NCBI GenBank assembly: GCA_019057775.1
Contig: JAHLWT010000279.1
Coordinates: forward strand, 1-64,000
DNA: 64,000 nt
DNA from: Promethearchaeota archaeon
GTDB taxonomy: Archaea; Asgardarchaeota; Lokiarchaeia; Sigynarchaeales; SOKP01
Direction: 5' to 3'
The translations under genes were made by a program, and so were the position numbers. The notes beneath the pieces were generated by a model. It did not search any database. It had not been told where the DNA came from and was given only the letters and a program-made list of their open reading frames with translations. Of this stretch, positions 8,105 to 16,696 are shown in pieces. Each line of letters begins with the position of its first letter. Position 1 is the first letter of the stretch.

Positions 8105-8284
8105 TTATATAACCAAAGTAACACCTAAATCTTTAGCTAACATCAATAATAGTCTTTCCTTAGTTAATTTTCTTTTGACTTTAGCTTGTTTTTCTTGTAC
8201 TAATTCTTCAATTTCCTGTTTGAATAATCCTGTCCTTTCAACCAATTTTATTATGAGCATCTCAAACTTCTTCATAATCGACAT
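8105..8284 (-). CDS. 59-aa helical protein resembling N-terminal module of archaeal RPA-like proteins
   Basis: Short gene read on the complement from ATG 8284 (a second in-frame ATG lies at 8275) to TAA at 8105. The product contains KLVERTGLFKQEIEELVQEKQ, then KRKLTKERLLLMLAKDLGVT. This pattern is reminiscent of the small helical segment found before the OB-fold in some archaeal single-stranded-DNA-binding proteins. No OB-fold follows, so it is either a stand-alone helical module or a truncated derivative. It immediately precedes the nucleotidyltransferase gene. The coding call rests on the coherent amphipathic sequence and the operon-like spacing; the homology is from memory and tentative. 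Confidence 0.5.
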   Translation of the reverse strand: MSIMKKFEMLIIKLVERTGLFKQEIEELVQEKQAKVKRKLTKERLLLMLAKDLGVTLVI

Positions 8285-8520
8285 ACAATATCTGATTTAT
8301 TTTTTGTCGCTATGATGCTATCACAGTCTTCCCTATTTAAGATAGACCACTCCCATAATCTTCTAAAAAGCATTTGGTTTTGAAAGGAAATTTTTTTAAT
8401 TAGAAAAAAAAATTAAGAGATTCCATAATCCAACTTTTAACTTCTTATTATTAATTATTATATACAATAACAACTTAATTTATACCTAGAATAAAAGGTA
8501 ACAATTTTGACGAAAACAAA

Positions 8521-10929
8521 TTGAGTATTTTAAAAAACAGAAAGAAATTTTTAATTATTCTAAGCTTGGTTTTTGGATTTTCTATACTTTCCAGCAGAAA
8601 CTCTCACCATTTTCAAGAAAATAAGAATGGATATTTAGAAAGCGATATTGAACAAAAATTGAAAAAGGCGGGATATTGGGAACTTAGTCCAATATTCATC
8701 GATGATGACAATCCCGCATATAATTGGTCAATAACAGCAGCTACTTATGATTGGTGTAGAGGTTCAGGTACTTGGAGTGATCCTTATATTATCGAAAACA
8801 TAACAATTGATGGAGGACATTCTGATGATGGTATAATCATTGAAAATTGCAATGTTTATTTTATAATCCGAAATGTTACGGTTTATCATTCAGGAAACAG
8901 TCATCATGAGGCAGGGATTGTGCTTAATTCTGTAAGCAAAGGGAGTTTAACCGACAATATTTTTTCAGATAATTTTCATGGTATATTTCTTGGTAATAGC
9001 AATAATAACACAATTACTGGAAATATACTCACTGATAATTCTCATCAAAGTGGGATTCGTTTAAGGGATAATAGTAATAACAACACTATTTCTGATAATA
9101 AAATTTTTAATAATGAGTGGGGAATTTTGTTAGAATATGGTAGTAATTACAATATCATTTCTGGAAATAATGCTAGTTACCACACTTCTGGTGCAGGGAT
9201 AGTAATACAAGCTTCTAGCCATTATAACATCATTAAAAATAATAGTATGTTTTATAATAAGAATGGTATACTCTTAAGTGGATGCATTGGAAGTATTATT
9301 TCTGAGAATAAAGCCTATTTTAACTCCATCAGAGGAATAGCTATTTGGTCTGGTAGTAATGATAATAATATTTCAGGCAATTTTTTGAGCAATAATGAAG
9401 ACGAAGGTATAGAGTCCCATGATAGTCATTATAACCAAATTCATAACAATACATTAAGTCATAATCCCATAGGAATAAGAATGGGTCAAAGTTTATATAA
9501 CATTATTCTAAGTAATAAAATTCATGATAATGATGAGGGAATTACATTTATGGATGGAAGTAAAAATAATACAATTTCAAATAATTTTATCATCAATAAT
9601 AAAGCAATCGGAATTAATATAGATGAAGAAGATGCTGATAATCAAACGATTTTAAATAATATTATAGAGAATAACACCATAGGTATAAAAATAAGCGATA
9701 GTAAAAACAACATTATTTTGAGTAATAAAATTCATAATAATGATGAGTATGGGATATTTGTAGATAAACATTTGGAACCACATTTGGACCCAGTAGAGAA
9801 TAATCTTATTTATAAGAATAATTTTACCAATCCTACAGGGATTAATGCTATTGATAATGGCATAAATAACAGATGGGACAATGGAATATTAGGTAATTAT
9901 TGGGATAATTATTCAGGAAAAGACACTGATGATGATGGAATTGGTGATACTCCCTATATAATCGATATCGCAAATGAAACTAAAGATAATTTTCCTTTAT
10001 GGTGGGATCCTCCTGTAATTAACATATATTCTCCGAATACTAATGAAATTTTTGATGAAGCACCACAATTTAATATTTCAATAGATGAAGGAATTGTGAA
10101 TACAACTTGGTATTCTTTAGATGGAGGATTAACAAATATTCCGTTTACAGGAACAACTGGATATATTCATCAAACTGAGTGGAACAATAGAGTAGATGGA
10201 CCTGTAACTATTCAATTTTTCGTAAATGATTCAAAAGGATATATAGGGTTTAAAGATATATATGTTGAAAAAGATATGATCGCTCCAAAAATTACATTAA
10301 ATTCACCAGTACCGTATCAATTGAGTGGGGTTGATGCTCCTTCTTTTTCTCTTACAATAGATGAGCCGAATATTCAAACAAAACTATATTCCATTAATGA
10401 GAGATCAAACATCACTTTTACTACACAAACTCAATTTAGTCAATCAGAATGGAATACTGCTGGAAATGGGACTGTATCAATAATTTTTTATATAATAGAC
10501 AAAGTAGGTAATTCTAATTCGAGTGAGGTAATAGTAAGAAAAGATGCTTATATACCAGATATTACAATCTTTTCTCCAACTCCTGATGAAATATTCGGGA
10601 TCACGACCCCAGACTTTAATATTTCTATAATTGAAGAAGATTTAGTCTCTAGGTGGTATATAGTACAAGGGAACATAACTCAATATCCCTTTACCGGTAA
10701 AACTGGAACAATCGATCAAGTCGCATGGAATGGCGCTCTTGAAGGACAGATTAATATTACTTTTTATGCTCAAGATAGAGCGGGGAATATAGGGACTGAG
10801 ACTGTTATCGTTATAAAAAGAATTCCCTCCCATCCTTCCATCTCCGGATATAATCTATTCATTCTACTAGGTGTTCTATCAGTCGCTATAATTATGATAG
10901 AGAGAAAATGGAGAAATCTTAGAGGCTAA
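8521..10929 (+). CDS. Surface-anchored right-handed beta-helix (NosD/PbH1-type) protein with Ig-like repeats
   Basis: 802-residue exported protein. Residues 1-25 are a signal peptide. Residues about 75-100 carry YDWCRGSGTWSDPYIIENITIDG, a motif also present in the protein at 21195. Residues about 100-450 are a parallel beta-helix of PbH1-like repeats (recurring NNTISxNxIxNNxxGI). An acidic, possibly Ca-binding DTDDDGIGDTPYIID follows at about 469-483. Residues about 495-765 are three Ig-like repeats of about 90 residues, each starting near xIxxxSPxxxEIF and ending with a D-K/R-xGN-type strand. The last 31 residues form a membrane helix with the basic tail ERKWRNLRG. This is a cell-surface adhesin or carbohydrate-interacting protein. 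The TTG start has no close Shine-Dalgarno. Confidence 0.88.
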   Translation: MSILKNRKKFLIILSLVFGFSILSSRNSHHFQENKNGYLESDIEQKLKKAGYWELSPIFIDDDNPAYNWSITAATYDWCRGSGTWSDPYIIENITIDGGHSDDGIIIENCNVYFIIRNVTVYHSGNSHHEAGIVLNSVSKGSLTDNIFSDNFHGIFLGNSNNNTITGNILTDNSHQSGIRLRDNSNNNTISDNKIFNNEWGILLEYGSNYNIISGNNASYHTSGAGIVIQASSHYNIIKNNSMFYNKNGILLSGCIGSIISENKAYFNSIRGIAIWSGSNDNNISGNFLSNNEDEGIESHDSHYNQIHNNTLSHNPIGIRMGQSLYNIILSNKIHDNDEGITFMDGSKNNTISNNFIINNKAIGINIDEEDADNQTILNNIIENNTIGIKISDSKNNIILSNKIHNNDEYGIFVDKHLEPHLDPVENNLIYKNNFTNPTGINAIDNGINNRWDNGILGNYWDNYSGKDTDDDGIGDTPYIIDIANETKDNFPLWWDPPVINIYSPNTNEIFDEAPQFNISIDEGIVNTTWYSLDGGLTNIPFTGTTGYIHQTEWNNRVDGPVTIQFFVNDSKGYIGFKDIYVEKDMIAPKITLNSPVPYQLSGVDAPSFSLTIDEPNIQTKLYSINERSNITFTTQTQFSQSEWNTAGNGTVSIIFYIIDKVGNSNSSEVIVRKDAYIPDITIFSPTPDEIFGITTPDFNISIIEEDLVSRWYIVQGNITQYPFTGKTGTIDQVAWNGALEGQINITFYAQDRAGNIGTETVIVIKRIPSHPSISGYNLFILLGVLSVAIIMIERKWRNLRG

Positions 10930-10992
10930 ATTTACATTTAAATTCTGCCTAAAAGAAGTTTTAATTTTGATTTAGATATTTTAATGGTAAAA

Positions 10993-11826
10993 TTAGAGAT
11001 AAGATAGGAAAATTTTATCGCAAGCATCTTGAGCAGCTTTTATTTTAGCACTTTTTACTCTGCTCGATTTGCCAAAACCCTCGACTGTTTTAAGATTCTT
11101 TAGAATTTTGAAAATATTATCACTAGATTTGAAATTAAGCTTTACCTCAACTTTGTACTCAAATATCTTATTTGGTGGTAAACCACTTTCATTAACTTTA
11201 ATATACTCAGGTCTAAAAAAATCACCCCTCCATTGTTTTTGAGATAAATCTTGAAGAATACTTATAGCATCTTGCTTTGTATCTAATTGGATTATTAAAT
11301 AATATTCTTGCAATTTTTGAAATTTAATTTGTTCTTCTTCAGAAAGATTGTGTATAATGGTATTATCAGCCCCGAAAAATTTATCCATAACTTTTTGTTC
11401 AAAACCAGTACGTTCCATTATCAAATCCCAAACTTCTTGGCATTTTTTATGTCCCTTTTCTAAATATAATACTCCAAAAAACGCTTCCATTATGTCTTCT
11501 TTCATGCTTGCTTGCAGTTCGGTACCGACATATTTTATAAAAGGTTTAATATCTATCAAATCAAAAATTTCTGATAAGGATTCTGTCTTTACAAAATGAC
11601 TTCTTAGTTTTGTCATGGTGTCCTCATCGAACTTTGAACTTAGAAATAACTTCTCAGAAACTATTAAATCCAGTACATCATCTCCAAGAAACTCTAATCT
11701 TTCATAATCCTCAACATCCTGACCTAAACCTTTTATAGAGGAATGCGTAAATGCTATTTTTAATTTTGTTAAATCAAGATCAATAATATTAAAAATCTTT
11801 AACCAGCCATTCAAAGCTTCATTCAT
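10993..11826 (-). CDS. rnc: Ribonuclease III with double-stranded-RNA-binding domain
   Basis: 277-residue endonuclease for double-stranded RNA. The RNase III domain (about 1-145) has the signature ERLEFLGDDVLDL, with Glu42, Glu45 and Asp49, and the second acidic pair Asp111 and Glu114 in KEDIMEAFFGVLYLEKG, so the full catalytic set is retained. Residues about 180-277 fit a degenerate dsRNA-binding domain ending in GKSSRVKSAKIKAAQDACDKI, the usual Lys-rich last helix. RNase III is uncommon in archaea. The ATG has a strong AGGAGTGAT ribosome binding site upstream on the complement (11832-11840). It is transcribed divergently from the second leader RNA/gene A locus; the intervening 330 bp hold the promoters. 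Confidence 0.9.
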   Translation of the reverse strand: MNEALNGWLKIFNIIDLDLTKLKIAFTHSSIKGLGQDVEDYERLEFLGDDVLDLIVSEKLFLSSKFDEDTMTKLRSHFVKTESLSEIFDLIDIKPFIKYVGTELQASMKEDIMEAFFGVLYLEKGHKKCQEVWDLIMERTGFEQKVMDKFFGADNTIIHNLSEEEQIKFQKLQEYYLIIQLDTKQDAISILQDLSQKQWRGDFFRPEYIKVNESGLPPNKIFEYKVEVKLNFKSSDNIFKILKNLKTVEGFGKSSRVKSAKIKAAQDACDKIFLSYL

Positions 11827-12152
11827 TAGATTATCACTCCTAACACAAATCAGAAGCGTAATTTATTTTTAAATTTTTGTTATATCTATTTGATTTATAA
11901 TATAGCCCACTCCTATAATCTTCTATAAATTGTATTAAGTGAACTAGTTTTAGTTTTAAATACCGGTTTATAGATCATTTTCTCCTCTTACAATTTTAAC
12001 TGAAGCTGATCTAGAAGTTTTCATCTTCATATTTTGGATTTTGTTTCAATTTTATTTTAAGCAATTCTTATTTATAAATTATTTTCTTATTGATTTCGGT
12101 TTGAGCCCATTAGATCTCATTTCAAAAGAAATTTCTAATCTAATTAAGTTAA
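11827..12152. other. Divergent intergenic region between RNase III and leader RNA copy 2
   Basis: AT-rich 326 bp that must contain the RNase III promoter on the minus strand. Apart from the RNase III ribosome binding site at its left edge I see no further gene or strong palindrome. Confidence 0.4.
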
Positions 12153-12164
12153 GGGGTTTAAATA
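12153..12164 (+). promoter_or_regulatory. Promoter P1 of leader RNA, copy 2 (BRE/TATA)
   Basis: GGGGTTTAAATA, the same box and the same spacing to the cUUCGg hairpin as in copy 1 (4344-4355). Confidence 0.6.
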
Positions 12165-12184
12165 CTTATATCATATAGATATAG

Positions 12185-12409
12185 TATGGAAACTTCGGTT
12201 TTCTAAAATTGTATCATAACTATGGAGTTGATTACTCAAATATTCCGAGAGAAATAGACTCGTCAATGAAATCCAAGTTTCACCCTTTTTGTTAAAAAAT
12301 TTTAATATAAATCCTATCTGGGGTTTCTTGATCTCCTTGTTTTTAAAACATTCAATGCTGTGGAAGGTATTCAATGTTCTTAAACATCAAGGACCCCAGA
12401 CCTTTTTTA
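12185..12409 (+). ncRNA. Candidate structured leader/small RNA, copy 2
   Basis: Same layout as at 4376-4600. A cUUCGg hairpin lies at 12188-12203, with the identical ATGGAAACTTCGGTTTTCT. A conserved TGGAGTTGATT follows. The long hairpin has outer arms TCTGGGGTTTCTTGAT (12317-12332) and ATCAAGGACCCCAGA (12386-12400). The apical loop CTGTGGAAGGT is at 12358-12368 and a T6 run at 12403-12408. The loop is the exact reverse complement of 12522-12532, ahead of gene A. Arms and spacers differ from copy 1 while the loop does not. Transcription boundaries are inferred. Confidence 0.55.
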
Positions 12410-12476
12410 TTTTATCAGTTCCCGTTTCCTACTCCTTATAAAATATGTTTGTAACCTTATAATAGAAAATATTCTA

Positions 12477-12488
12477 GGGGTTTATATA
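12477..12488 (+). promoter_or_regulatory. Promoter P2 of gene A, copy 2 (BRE/TATA)
   Basis: GGGGTTTATATA, followed by the conserved GCTTAGAGACTATAAG-like stretch also seen in copy 1. The predicted transcript starts about 25-28 bases downstream. Confidence 0.6.
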
Positions 12489-12521
12489 GCAGCTTAGAGA
12501 CTATAAGTTAGTTTTTAAAAA

Positions 12522-12532
12522 ACCTTCCACAG
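12522..12532 (+). promoter_or_regulatory. Putative antisense target in 5' UTR of gene A
   Basis: ACCTTCCACAG, complementary to the leader-RNA loop 12358-12368. It lies 12-22 bases before the ATG at 12544. It is identical to copy 1 (4729-4739). Confidence 0.5.
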
Positions 12533-12543
12533 GCATTAGAAAC

Positions 12544-13278
12544 ATGAAATTAGTAAGAATAATATATTTAGATAGTTTTATTAAAATATTTTTTGTTAAA
12601 ACAGATAAAAAGGAGTTAGATACAATAACTCTTGCTTTTGTTAATAATATAACTTTATCTTACAGTATACGCCTTATTAACAGTCCTGGAAGAAAAGTTA
12701 CTGAACAGGTTAAAATTAATAATGACAACCTCAGTTTTATCGATAACTTTATGGTAATTTCCTTTTATATCACTGACTTACATTCCCCTGAGAACTGCGA
12801 ATTATCCTTACACACTCTTAACATACATTTTAACGACTCACCCACTTTAAAAATGAAGATAAACAAGACTCATACGTTTAAAAGTATTCAATCAGCGACA
12901 GCTCCAATTATTTCTAAGACTTCGAAATTAATAACAAGACCGAAGCAAAAACAAAAGAAAAAGGTTCATATAAAATCTACAACTAAAGAGAAAACAGAAA
13001 TCATGACAAAAGAAGAGGACAATTCACAGCCTCAATTTACGGATTCTTTTGAAAAATTTAAAGATAGGATACAAGGTACTAATTTACTCGACCTTCTAAA
13101 GAAAAAAACTGATTCAGTAGATTTTAATCTCAAAAATTTCGGAATTTCTTTGTTATGTAAACTTTTACTCCTCGTAACCTATGTTAATCAGATAGTAGAT
13201 AATGAATTTCAACATGACCTTCAGGAATTTATGAGAACCAATATTCTCAAAAGTATAGAAGAGGAGGTCTCAGCTTAA
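12544..13278 (+). CDS. Gene A: first gene of replication-type operon, unknown function
   Basis: 244-residue protein without a family I recognise. Residues about 1-120 are predicted beta-rich, residues about 125-165 a Lys-rich linker, and residues about 170-244 helical (FTDSFEKFKDRIQGTNLLDLLKKKTDSVDFNLKNF, then LLLLVTYVNQIVDNEFQHDLQEFMRTNIL). It is immediately followed by the primase-like gene: TAA 13276-13278, next ATG 13279, with GGAGGTC upstream. Position and co-conservation suggest an accessory or regulatory subunit of the AEP protein, possibly DNA-binding. The deleted paralogue at 4749 lacks the last 45 or so residues, so the C-terminus may be what contacts the primase. Expression probably responds to the leader RNA described upstream. 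Confidence 0.8.
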   Translation: MKLVRIIYLDSFIKIFFVKTDKKELDTITLAFVNNITLSYSIRLINSPGRKVTEQVKINNDNLSFIDNFMVISFYITDLHSPENCELSLHTLNIHFNDSPTLKMKINKTHTFKSIQSATAPIISKTSKLITRPKQKQKKKVHIKSTTKEKTEIMTKEEDNSQPQFTDSFEKFKDRIQGTNLLDLLKKKTDSVDFNLKNFGISLLCKLLLLVTYVNQIVDNEFQHDLQEFMRTNILKSIEEEVSA

Positions 13279-15606
13279 ATGAGCACTTACTTCGCCACCA
13301 AACTTAGATACATTACAGAAGAAATGAAATTAATGAACTTTGATTTTAGTACTATTTATGATGAGCTAACCGACCTCTTAACTAACGAAAAAAGCTCTCA
13401 CTCATACGATAAATTACAAAAAATGACAGTAAAATTTACTATTACTACTCCTGACTTTGACATACTGGATAAATTTTATGAAGAAGCGAAGATCAAAAGC
13501 CATGAGTTTCTACCAATTACAGACAAAGTCAATGATATGGTGAAAAACGGTATCAATATATTAGTAAATACTATAAATTATACGATTGATAAATATATCC
13601 CCTTTAAACATGCTATATCTTTAAGTAAATCAGAAAATATTAAATCTTTAATTGGTGAACGAGCAAGACGTGTCGATATTGTGGAATTTATATTTAATAC
13701 TAAAAATTTATCGTTTAAAGGATGTTTAGCTTTTCTACGGTGGTGGAAGCTTGATGAGTTTTCGTTCTCAAAAAGAATTTTGGTTGAAATAACAGGAGTC
13801 AATAAAGGGCGTCCAAAAACTAACACATTATTAACCTCTCAAGTAGAAAAAAAAGCCCTTGCTTCAATTAATAAATTTCTTTCTATTGAAGATATGGAAC
13901 TCGCTCAAGAACTTTTAAGCCATCCAATTTACTTCACGGTATTAAAGAAATATATGTTTCCTGAAGGGTTTGAAACCAATGCTGAAATAACACTTGATAT
14001 CGCAAAAGAGGGGTTAATCCCTCAGAAGAGAAGAAAAGTGTCAGTAGACGGTTCGAAAATGAAGTTTCATCAACTTTTAACCACTACAACCCCTTTGGAT
14101 CAGTACCAAAAAATCCTTAAAAATAATAATATTGTTGGTATTTATTGTTCTGTCAAGAGCACTAATGATAATTTGCTTTATATTCTTATTGATATTGATG
14201 TTCCTTCACTCTTATATTCTTTATTTCCAGCTCAAGAAGTCTGGAAGCTTACGCTTAATATAGCGAAATCCATAGACAAAATAGGTTCTCAGTTCGGATT
14301 TCCCTCTTTTAAGATTTCGTTCTCGGGAGCTAAGGGGGTTCATATGGTACTACGGCTCAAAAATCCAGGGGTGATAATTGATTCAGAACAATATGTAAAT
14401 ATACCGGAACTTTACAACTATACACTCCTACCAGGCATAACGGCAATGAAGAAGGAGAAGATAAGCAGCTTAAATAACAAATTCAAATTTATGAAGTCTC
14501 TCCTTCAATCATTGCTATTACACACTATTTATAATGGAAAAATAGACATTCCCAAAAAAATCAAGTATAAGTTAAAGATAAGTCATCCTTATCAACTATT
14601 CCGCCTTTCTCCTGACGCTCAAAACAGGTTAGCTATTTTACTTGACTGTTCAAGTATGAGTAGAGGCGTGTTTCGATTGTTCTCACCCCATCCCGCTACT
14701 AAATTAGTATCAATTCCTCTCTACTCAAAAAAGTTTTTAGAGCGCTACCGAGAATATACCAATGTGAGAGGAGATGCGCAAATAAGTAATGTTATTGATA
14801 AGCTCAATTCTGATGATTTAGAAACGTTTATGTGTATGCCAAATGTGGTAACACGGAATCATATTAAAGAACTATTACGTCCCGATAGACTGCTACCTAC
14901 ATTTGCGGTACTTCTAAGATTTGGAACAATTTATTCCATTACACGCTCGCCCCAAAGTTTTAAATTCTGGCATAGATTTTTCGAAATTCGCAGTTTTTAT
15001 GGATTTATTGAAACTGAAATATTTAATTATAATCGAGCTGATTTTGACAATTTCTATGTGTATATCAATAATATGGCACTACGGCTAAATATTGAAAATA
15101 GAAATTATTTAATGAACCTGATAACTCAATATCTTCAGGAGCAAAAAATCAGTTTTCCGTTATTTAGGCATAAATTGGAGACTCTCTATCATATCGAATT
15201 CTTTTTTAATTTAAAGAGTGACATATTCTTTCGGGATAATATTGATAATCTATTAGAACTATTTAAAAACGAGATGGAGTTTAATAATTTTCTCAATCAA
15301 GCGAAAGAAATTTTTGACATCGCGGTATCTACCATCTCTCGACATGTGATTCTAGATGGTGAAGCACCCTTAACAAAAACACAAAAGAAAAGTATGGATA
15401 CATTCTATAACGAGATCACTTCACTTGTAGGGGCATCCCGAATTTATTTGGAAGATCTAAAATATGATCTTGAACCCGATGATAAAGAAGAGCAACTGAT
15501 TAGAATCATTTATTTTGTAAGCCGGTTATACTTTGCAACATTGATATTTGTAAGGGAATTTCATGGATTATTGGAACGATCTCAGGTAATTAAAAAATGG
15601 AGGTAA
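13279..15606 (+). CDS. Archaeo-eukaryotic primase (AEP) superfamily protein, PriS-like
   Basis: 775-residue protein. The N-terminal part (about 1-265) is unassigned and mostly helical. The central part carries the three AEP motifs in order: Asp305-Ile-Asp307 in YILIDIDVPS (metal ligands), Ser349-Gly-Ala-Lys-Gly-Val-His355 in SFSGAKGVHMVLRL (nucleotide binding), and Asp456 with a downstream RGVFRLFSPHPATKLVSIPL (third metal ligand plus the basic R-L-x-x-P-H-x-x-K segment). The C-terminal 290 residues are helical and unassigned. AEPs synthesise primers or act as primase-polymerases; plasmids and viruses often encode their own. It is longer than cellular PriS (about 350-400 aa) and has element-type neighbours, so a replication protein of a mobile element is more likely than the chromosomal primase. 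It overlaps the next gene by ten bases. Confidence 0.85.
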   Translation: MSTYFATKLRYITEEMKLMNFDFSTIYDELTDLLTNEKSSHSYDKLQKMTVKFTITTPDFDILDKFYEEAKIKSHEFLPITDKVNDMVKNGINILVNTINYTIDKYIPFKHAISLSKSENIKSLIGERARRVDIVEFIFNTKNLSFKGCLAFLRWWKLDEFSFSKRILVEITGVNKGRPKTNTLLTSQVEKKALASINKFLSIEDMELAQELLSHPIYFTVLKKYMFPEGFETNAEITLDIAKEGLIPQKRRKVSVDGSKMKFHQLLTTTTPLDQYQKILKNNNIVGIYCSVKSTNDNLLYILIDIDVPSLLYSLFPAQEVWKLTLNIAKSIDKIGSQFGFPSFKISFSGAKGVHMVLRLKNPGVIIDSEQYVNIPELYNYTLLPGITAMKKEKISSLNNKFKFMKSLLQSLLLHTIYNGKIDIPKKIKYKLKISHPYQLFRLSPDAQNRLAILLDCSSMSRGVFRLFSPHPATKLVSIPLYSKKFLERYREYTNVRGDAQISNVIDKLNSDDLETFMCMPNVVTRNHIKELLRPDRLLPTFAVLLRFGTIYSITRSPQSFKFWHRFFEIRSFYGFIETEIFNYNRADFDNFYVYINNMALRLNIENRNYLMNLITQYLQEQKISFPLFRHKLETLYHIEFFFNLKSDIFFRDNIDNLLELFKNEMEFNNFLNQAKEIFDIAVSTISRHVILDGEAPLTKTQKKSMDTFYNEITSLVGASRIYLEDLKYDLEPDDKEEQLIRIIYFVSRLYFATLIFVREFHGLLERSQVIKKWR

Positions 15607-16244
15607 ATGATTTGCAAAAATGGAATTTAGCACATAATCTCTCAAATAAGAAGACAAAAAAAATTGAAACATCCATTTTAGAAGGTGTTATAAGCTCTTC
15701 AGTTAAATTTGTATCCGAGGACCTCATAAAAAGTGAACAGGATGAGTATCATATCGCATTGATCGATTTTGAGGGCTCACCTATATTCATGTGTGGAATC
15801 TTAATTCATGACAAGATTCTTACTTTCTATATTGAGAACTATAGATTTCGAAATGATCTCTACATAACTATATTTGAGATACTAAAAAAAATTCAGAATT
15901 ATACGGTTTATACTTTTAGCGACCATGAGAGATTCGAACTTCTAAATATGTACCGCTACTTGCGAGTCCAAGGGTATGACACTTCACAATACTCATTTAT
16001 CGAGACATTTCCCATAATCAACCTTCAAAAGACTCAATATGAATCGCTTGCAGAAGCAATTTTTTCTCTACGAATGAACACCACTACTTCAATGACAGGA
16101 GACCCGCTACTACGTAATAGTAAATTGGTAAATACATTATTTACAACTCACCAATTTCAAGAAATCATACTCCATAATAGGAATTGTTTAATAAACGAAT
16201 ATACTCTATTTCAAAAGAGGTGGATAAAAAATTACTTATTATGA
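15597..16244 (+). CDS. RNase H-like / DEDD exonuclease-fold protein (YprB-like), probably degenerate site
   Basis: 215-residue protein. ALIDFEGSPIFMCGILIHD gives the first strand of an RNase H-fold nuclease with the D57-x-E59 pair. VYTFSDHERFELLNM resembles the second acidic motif of YprB/TM0106-like nucleases. The C-terminal IILHNRNCLINEYTLFQKRW matches the last helix, where a catalytic Asp normally follows Y-N-x-x; here Asn/Cys occupies that place, so catalysis may be lost or altered. The long-frame ATG lies inside the primase gene. The site GGAGGT (15599-15604) points instead to TTG 15612, seven bases downstream and in frame, as the true start. Likely co-translated with the primase and possibly a processing or proofreading partner. 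Confidence 0.65.
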   Translation: MEVNDLQKWNLAHNLSNKKTKKIETSILEGVISSSVKFVSEDLIKSEQDEYHIALIDFEGSPIFMCGILIHDKILTFYIENYRFRNDLYITIFEILKKIQNYTVYTFSDHERFELLNMYRYLRVQGYDTSQYSFIETFPIINLQKTQYESLAEAIFSLRMNTTTSMTGDPLLRNSKLVNTLFTTHQFQEIILHNRNCLINEYTLFQKRWIKNYLL

Positions 16245-16313
16245 GGTGAAGTGAGACAATTTAATGCAAAAATTAACTTACATAGGTGAATTCAACTGAC
16301 TGAAAAAGCAAAA

Positions 16314-16508
16314 ATGAAATATAGAACAGTCCAAATTCCAGAAGATTTGATTCAAATTGTTAAATCTCTGCTCCCTGTTTTAGCATATAGAACGCACCAT
16401 GAATTAATTATTGAAGCGTTGAGAATAAGAATCGAAAAATTGATAGAGCTTCAAGATAACATAGAAAAAGCTAAAAACATGCAGTCTGAATCGCAGAAAA
16501 AGATTTAA
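16314..16508 (+). CDS. Ribbon-helix-helix DNA-binding protein, copy 2
   Basis: 64-residue CopG/Arc-like protein: strand KYRTVQIPEDL, helices around YRTHHELIIEALRIRIEKLIEL, charged tail. It closes the gene A-primase-nuclease operon after a 69-bp gap and probably represses it or helps copy control or partition. As in copy 1, an in-frame CTG (16296) stands 18 bases upstream of the ATG, five bases after GGTGAA (16285-16290), and would add the conserved L-T-E-K-x-x peptide. I give the ATG coordinates, but CTG is a serious candidate. Confidence 0.8.
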   Translation: MKYRTVQIPEDLIQIVKSLLPVLAYRTHHELIIEALRIRIEKLIELQDNIEKAKNMQSESQKKI

Positions 16509-16696
16509 GAACCGAAGAACTCAGAATACTAATCAAATAAATCTCATATCAGTTGGATATATCATAAAAATTTATATTTACGTTTTTTTTTCTATTTCTT
16601 GAGCATCCCATAAGTTATTAATTAAAAAATTATATAAGAAATTCGCTAAATAGTAGTAAAATAATTGGTTTAGATGAATCTTATCGACATTATATC

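Noticed and set aside
12171..12374. Minus-strand 67-codon ORF across the leader RNA
   Set aside because: Antisense to the conserved leader; the equivalent frame is not maintained in copy 1, so coding is unlikely.
13279..15606. Primase-like gene as the cellular PriS subunit
   Set aside because: It is about twice the usual length, lies between plasmid-type genes, and has an unassigned N-terminal region; a mobile-element AEP fits better.
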